Positions 63,001 through 64,000 of a stretch of DNA of 64,000 nt are shown piece by piece. Both the position numbers and the translations under genes were made by a program. Position 1 is the stretch's first letter. Every line of letters starts with the position of its first letter. The stretch lies in contig CM022665.1 of NCBI GenBank assembly GCA_012295275.1, forward strand, positions 27,174,946 through 27,238,945. Direction: 5' to 3'. The notes under the pieces were generated by a model. It saw only the letters and a program-made list of their open reading frames with translations. It made no database searches and was not told the DNA's origin. The DNA is from Chrysomallon squamiferum. Lineage: Eukaryota > Mollusca > Gastropoda > Neomphalida > Peltospiridae.

Positions 63001-63463
63001 ATTTTTAATACACACATATCTATTAAGAACCAGTATTAAATTCTAAGTTAAAAACAAAAAGAGGAGAACAATTTGTTGTGAAAATACCCCTGTCAAACAA
63101 GATAGCAGTATTTAAAGATGTTTAATAAATACACTTGTGTAATCAGATTTAAACAACAAAAATAAATAAATAAAAAATAATTTAGAAAAAGAAAGAAACA
63201 ACAAAAACACAATTTCTTTGTGAGCTGAGCCTGTATTACAAAAAATTTGAATTCTAAATAAATATCTATGCCATATAGTAAATAATTTTGATTGAAAAAA
63301 AAACCCCACCAATAATAATAATAATACATTTTTATATTGTTTATATGTATTATTAAATTTAAAGAAAGCTAGCTGTGTGTATAAAACTCTCACCAAGCTC
63401 TCCTTGTTGAACATCAAATCGACTTGCTCCTTCACTGATGAACTCTGGATTGTCACAGATTTC
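41448..63463 (-). CDS. Classical calpain (Ca2+-dependent cysteine protease), 5' end missing
   Basis: Calpains cleave cytosolic substrates in response to calcium. The order read is papain-like protease core, C2-like domain, variable linker, penta-EF-hand domain, as in animal CAPN1/2/8/9 and Drosophila CalpA/CalpB. Main exons in transcript order are 63463-63394, 62726-62474, 62127-61959, 61464-61384, 58769-58669, 58405-58328, 57356-57187, 56147-55984 and 55655-55444. Linker alternatives follow, then 47091-46956, 43245-43187, 42909-42841, 42641-42563, 42444-42327, 41842-41784 and 41474-41448 (TGA). All junctions keep phase except that 42327-42444 has one extra base. Sequence upstream of EICDNPEF, including the N-terminal anchor and the first part of the protease core, lies beyond 64000. 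The exact orthologue is not assignable. Confidence 0.93.
42327..42444 (-). CDS. Calpain EF-hand exon with a one-base frameshift
   Basis: Phase bookkeeping requires 117 bases between these splice sites, but 118 are present. Read from the acceptor, the frame gives GFYLK and then TAA. The family pattern [16 protein letters not shown] is recovered only if one base of CTGAAGTAAT is extra (about 42432-42433 on the + strand). The rest of the exon ([20 protein letters not shown]) is intact. Neighbouring exons show no decay, so an assembly or sequencing error is the simplest explanation. Confidence 0.8.
45565..45616. repeat. (AAT)n microsatellite
   Basis: Roughly 16 AAT units within the 3.7-kb calpain intron between 43246 and 46955. 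Ile-rich translations of it on either strand are spurious. Confidence 0.95.
49081..49095 (-). CDS. Candidate 15-nt calpain microexon, phase 0
   Basis: GTTGCCAGAAGGGTT lies between an acceptor (ATTGTACAG) and a strong donor (GTAAGTTGC) on the minus strand. It would insert Val-Ala-Arg-Arg-Val between linker cassette B and the EF-hand exon without changing frame. Transcript evidence is needed. Confidence 0.45.
49568..49624. repeat. (CA)n microsatellite beside calpain linker exon B
   Basis: About 28 CA units with two interruptions. On the calpain strand it is a UG-rich tract a short way downstream of the splice donor at 49690. Confidence 0.95.
49691..49748 (-). CDS. Calpain linker cassette B
   Basis: A 58-base exon with acceptor GATCCCAG and donor GTATTT. 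It needs phase 2 entry, so it joins directly to 55444-55655 (or the 54725 microexon), and leaves in phase 0 into 46956-47091. It encodes [19 protein letters not shown], an Ala/Pro/Val-rich linker. It cannot follow exon 52079-52126 in frame. A (CA)n tract, read as UG repeats in the transcript, lies about 66 bases past its donor. Confidence 0.65.
51898..51940 (-). CDS. Candidate alternative terminal calpain exon
   Basis: After the acceptor CTATTTATTTTCAG, entry in phase 2 gives [13 protein letters not shown] and a TAA at 51898-51900. A minus-strand AATAAA follows at 51875-51880. Joined to exon 55444-55655, or to the 54725 microexon, this would make a calpain that lacks the EF-hand domain. Entry in phase 0 gives a different short tail. 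The sequence features are suggestive only. Confidence 0.3.
52079..52126 (-). CDS. Calpain linker cassette A, second exon
   Basis: A 48-base phase 0 to phase 0 exon with acceptor AATCATGTAG and donor GTAAGT. It encodes [16 protein letters not shown], a basic, His- and Gln-rich linker. It follows 53414-53450 and can join 46956-47091 in frame. Confidence 0.6.
53414..53450 (-). CDS. Calpain linker cassette A, first exon
   Basis: Acceptor TTTTTTCAG and donor GTAAGT enclose 37 bases. It enters in phase 2 from the C2-like domain and leaves in phase 0, encoding [12 protein letters not shown]. It can be followed in frame by 52079-52126 or directly by the EF-hand exon 46956-47091. Confidence 0.65.
54725..54739 (-). 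CDS. Candidate 15-nt calpain microexon
   Basis: AGACGAAGCATTGCG lies between an acceptor (ATTTACACAG) and a donor (GTAAGA) on the minus strand. Entering in phase 2 after exon 55444-55655 it adds Asp-Glu-Ala-Leu-Arg, and it leaves in phase 2, so it can precede either linker cassette without a frame change. It is too short to be proven without transcript data. Confidence 0.55.
55444..58405 (-). CDS. Calpain end of protease core and C2-like domain exons
   Basis: Exons 58405-58328 ([19 protein letters not shown]), 57356-57187 (to NAGGCRNFL), 56147-55984 ([19 protein letters not shown] then TIGYVIYK) and 55655-55444 (PLDETFFKY to [14 protein letters not shown]) join in frame. The C2-like domain is recognised from [13 protein letters not shown], the acidic loop DEDDEEEQ and the [14 protein letters not shown] segment. 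The last exon leaves phase 2, which determines which linker exons can follow. Confidence 0.93.
58669..63463 (-). CDS. Calpain protease core with complete catalytic triad
   Basis: Catalytic Cys is TGC at 62719-62721 in [11 protein letters not shown]. Catalytic His is at 61411-61413 in VGHAYSVTA. Catalytic Asn is at 58713-58715 in [18 protein letters not shown]. The stretch [22 protein letters not shown] and [21 protein letters not shown] are textbook calpain. With all three residues present, the enzyme should be active. Exons: 63463-63394, 62726-62474, 62127-61959, 61464-61384 and 58769-58669. Confidence 0.95.
59288..59510. mobile_element. piggyBac-like MITE with TTAA target duplication
   Basis: A 223-bp segment is flanked on both sides by TTAA (59284-59287 and 59511-59514). 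Its ends are imperfect terminal inverted repeats: CCCTTTGAATCCTGAC on the left, and the complement of CCCTTAGAACCTGAC on the right. TTAA duplication plus CCCT-type termini is the signature of piggyBac transposition. There is no ORF inside, so it is non-autonomous. It lies in the calpain intron between exons 58669-58769 and 61384-61464. Confidence 0.8.
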
Positions 63464-64000
63464 CTAAAACACAACAAAAATTAAATATTTATAAACACAT
63501 TCTATAACCTAATATGTATAACTCCTTGTAAATATATATATACAAACGAACAAACCTCTAAATTTTTAAGCTGTGGAAATATTTGTAGTTATATTCTTGT
63601 TAAAACAAAACATGCTTCATAACTTGTCCATCGCCTTTAATATATTTTAAGGATGTTGCAGTGATTATCCACCATCTTACATCTTTAAGGTTGTTTTATC
63701 ATGATTATTATATTATATGGATTAAATAAAAAAACAGCTGTTTAAAATAACAGAGATGTGTATCTCTGTAAATGCACACCACCTGGTTCAACAGTTTAAA
63801 AAAAAGTAAACTTTAAAAATCATTTATGAATGTTTCTTTGTGAATATATATCCCCTGGTTGAATTTGAAACTGAAAAAGAAGAGATCTCTTTACTATGAC
63901 TGTCGGTGAAAATTTTGTTTCTATAAGAATTCTGATAAGAGGAGAATTTTGTCTGCTGATAAAGTAGACTATTTGATGATTCACAGAATATTTACTGCAT
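63464..64000. other. Calpain intron running out of the window
   Basis: Upstream intron sequence of the calpain gene on the minus strand. No further exon is recognised before the window ends. Confidence 0.6.

Overview
This is animal nuclear DNA. It is very AT-rich, with short split exons, GT-AG introns, and abundant A/T, (AAT)n, (TA)n and (CA)n repeats. Gene content and intron phases point to a lophotrochozoan, most likely a mollusc. A SINE-core-like fragment near 8.8 kb, a piggyBac-type MITE and a decayed hAT element fit that. The species cannot be named from the window alone.

Layout: (1) 1-7416, + strand: the 3' half (12 exons) of mitochondrial isoleucyl-tRNA synthetase (IARS2), through the KMSKS loop, the anticodon-binding domain and a C-terminal four-cysteine zinc finger. 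(2) 10400-28153, - strand: a complete RAB3GAP2 in 34 coding exons. I joined every exon in frame to give about 1419 residues. IARS2 and RAB3GAP2 lie tail to tail, as they do in vertebrates. (3) 28.2-38 kb: a gene-poor stretch visibly richer in CpG than the flanking gene bodies. It holds a decayed hAT element, an unrecognised two-exon gene for a 403-residue protein (32207-34309, +), and two short ORFs of uncertain status. (4) 41448-63463, - strand: a classical calpain lacking only its 5' end. The Cys, His and Asn of the catalytic triad, the C2-like domain and the penta-EF-hand domain can all be read.

Four points deserve attention. A 155-bp piece of IARS2 spanning an exon-intron junction has been copied 3.86 kb upstream into another intron of the same gene, and a 12-bp direct repeat brackets it. 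The parental junction now uses a GC donor, while the copy has GT. The calpain has two reading-frame-exclusive linker cassettes plus candidate 15-nt microexons between its C2-like and EF-hand domains. One calpain EF-hand exon carries a single-base frameshift, which is either an assembly error or a real lesion. The 403-residue protein matches no family I recognise.

The main genes are ordinary cellular ones: mitochondrial translation, Rab3/Rab18 regulation, and calcium-dependent proteolysis. They are neighbours rather than a pathway. No operon, CRISPR array, tRNA or rRNA was seen.
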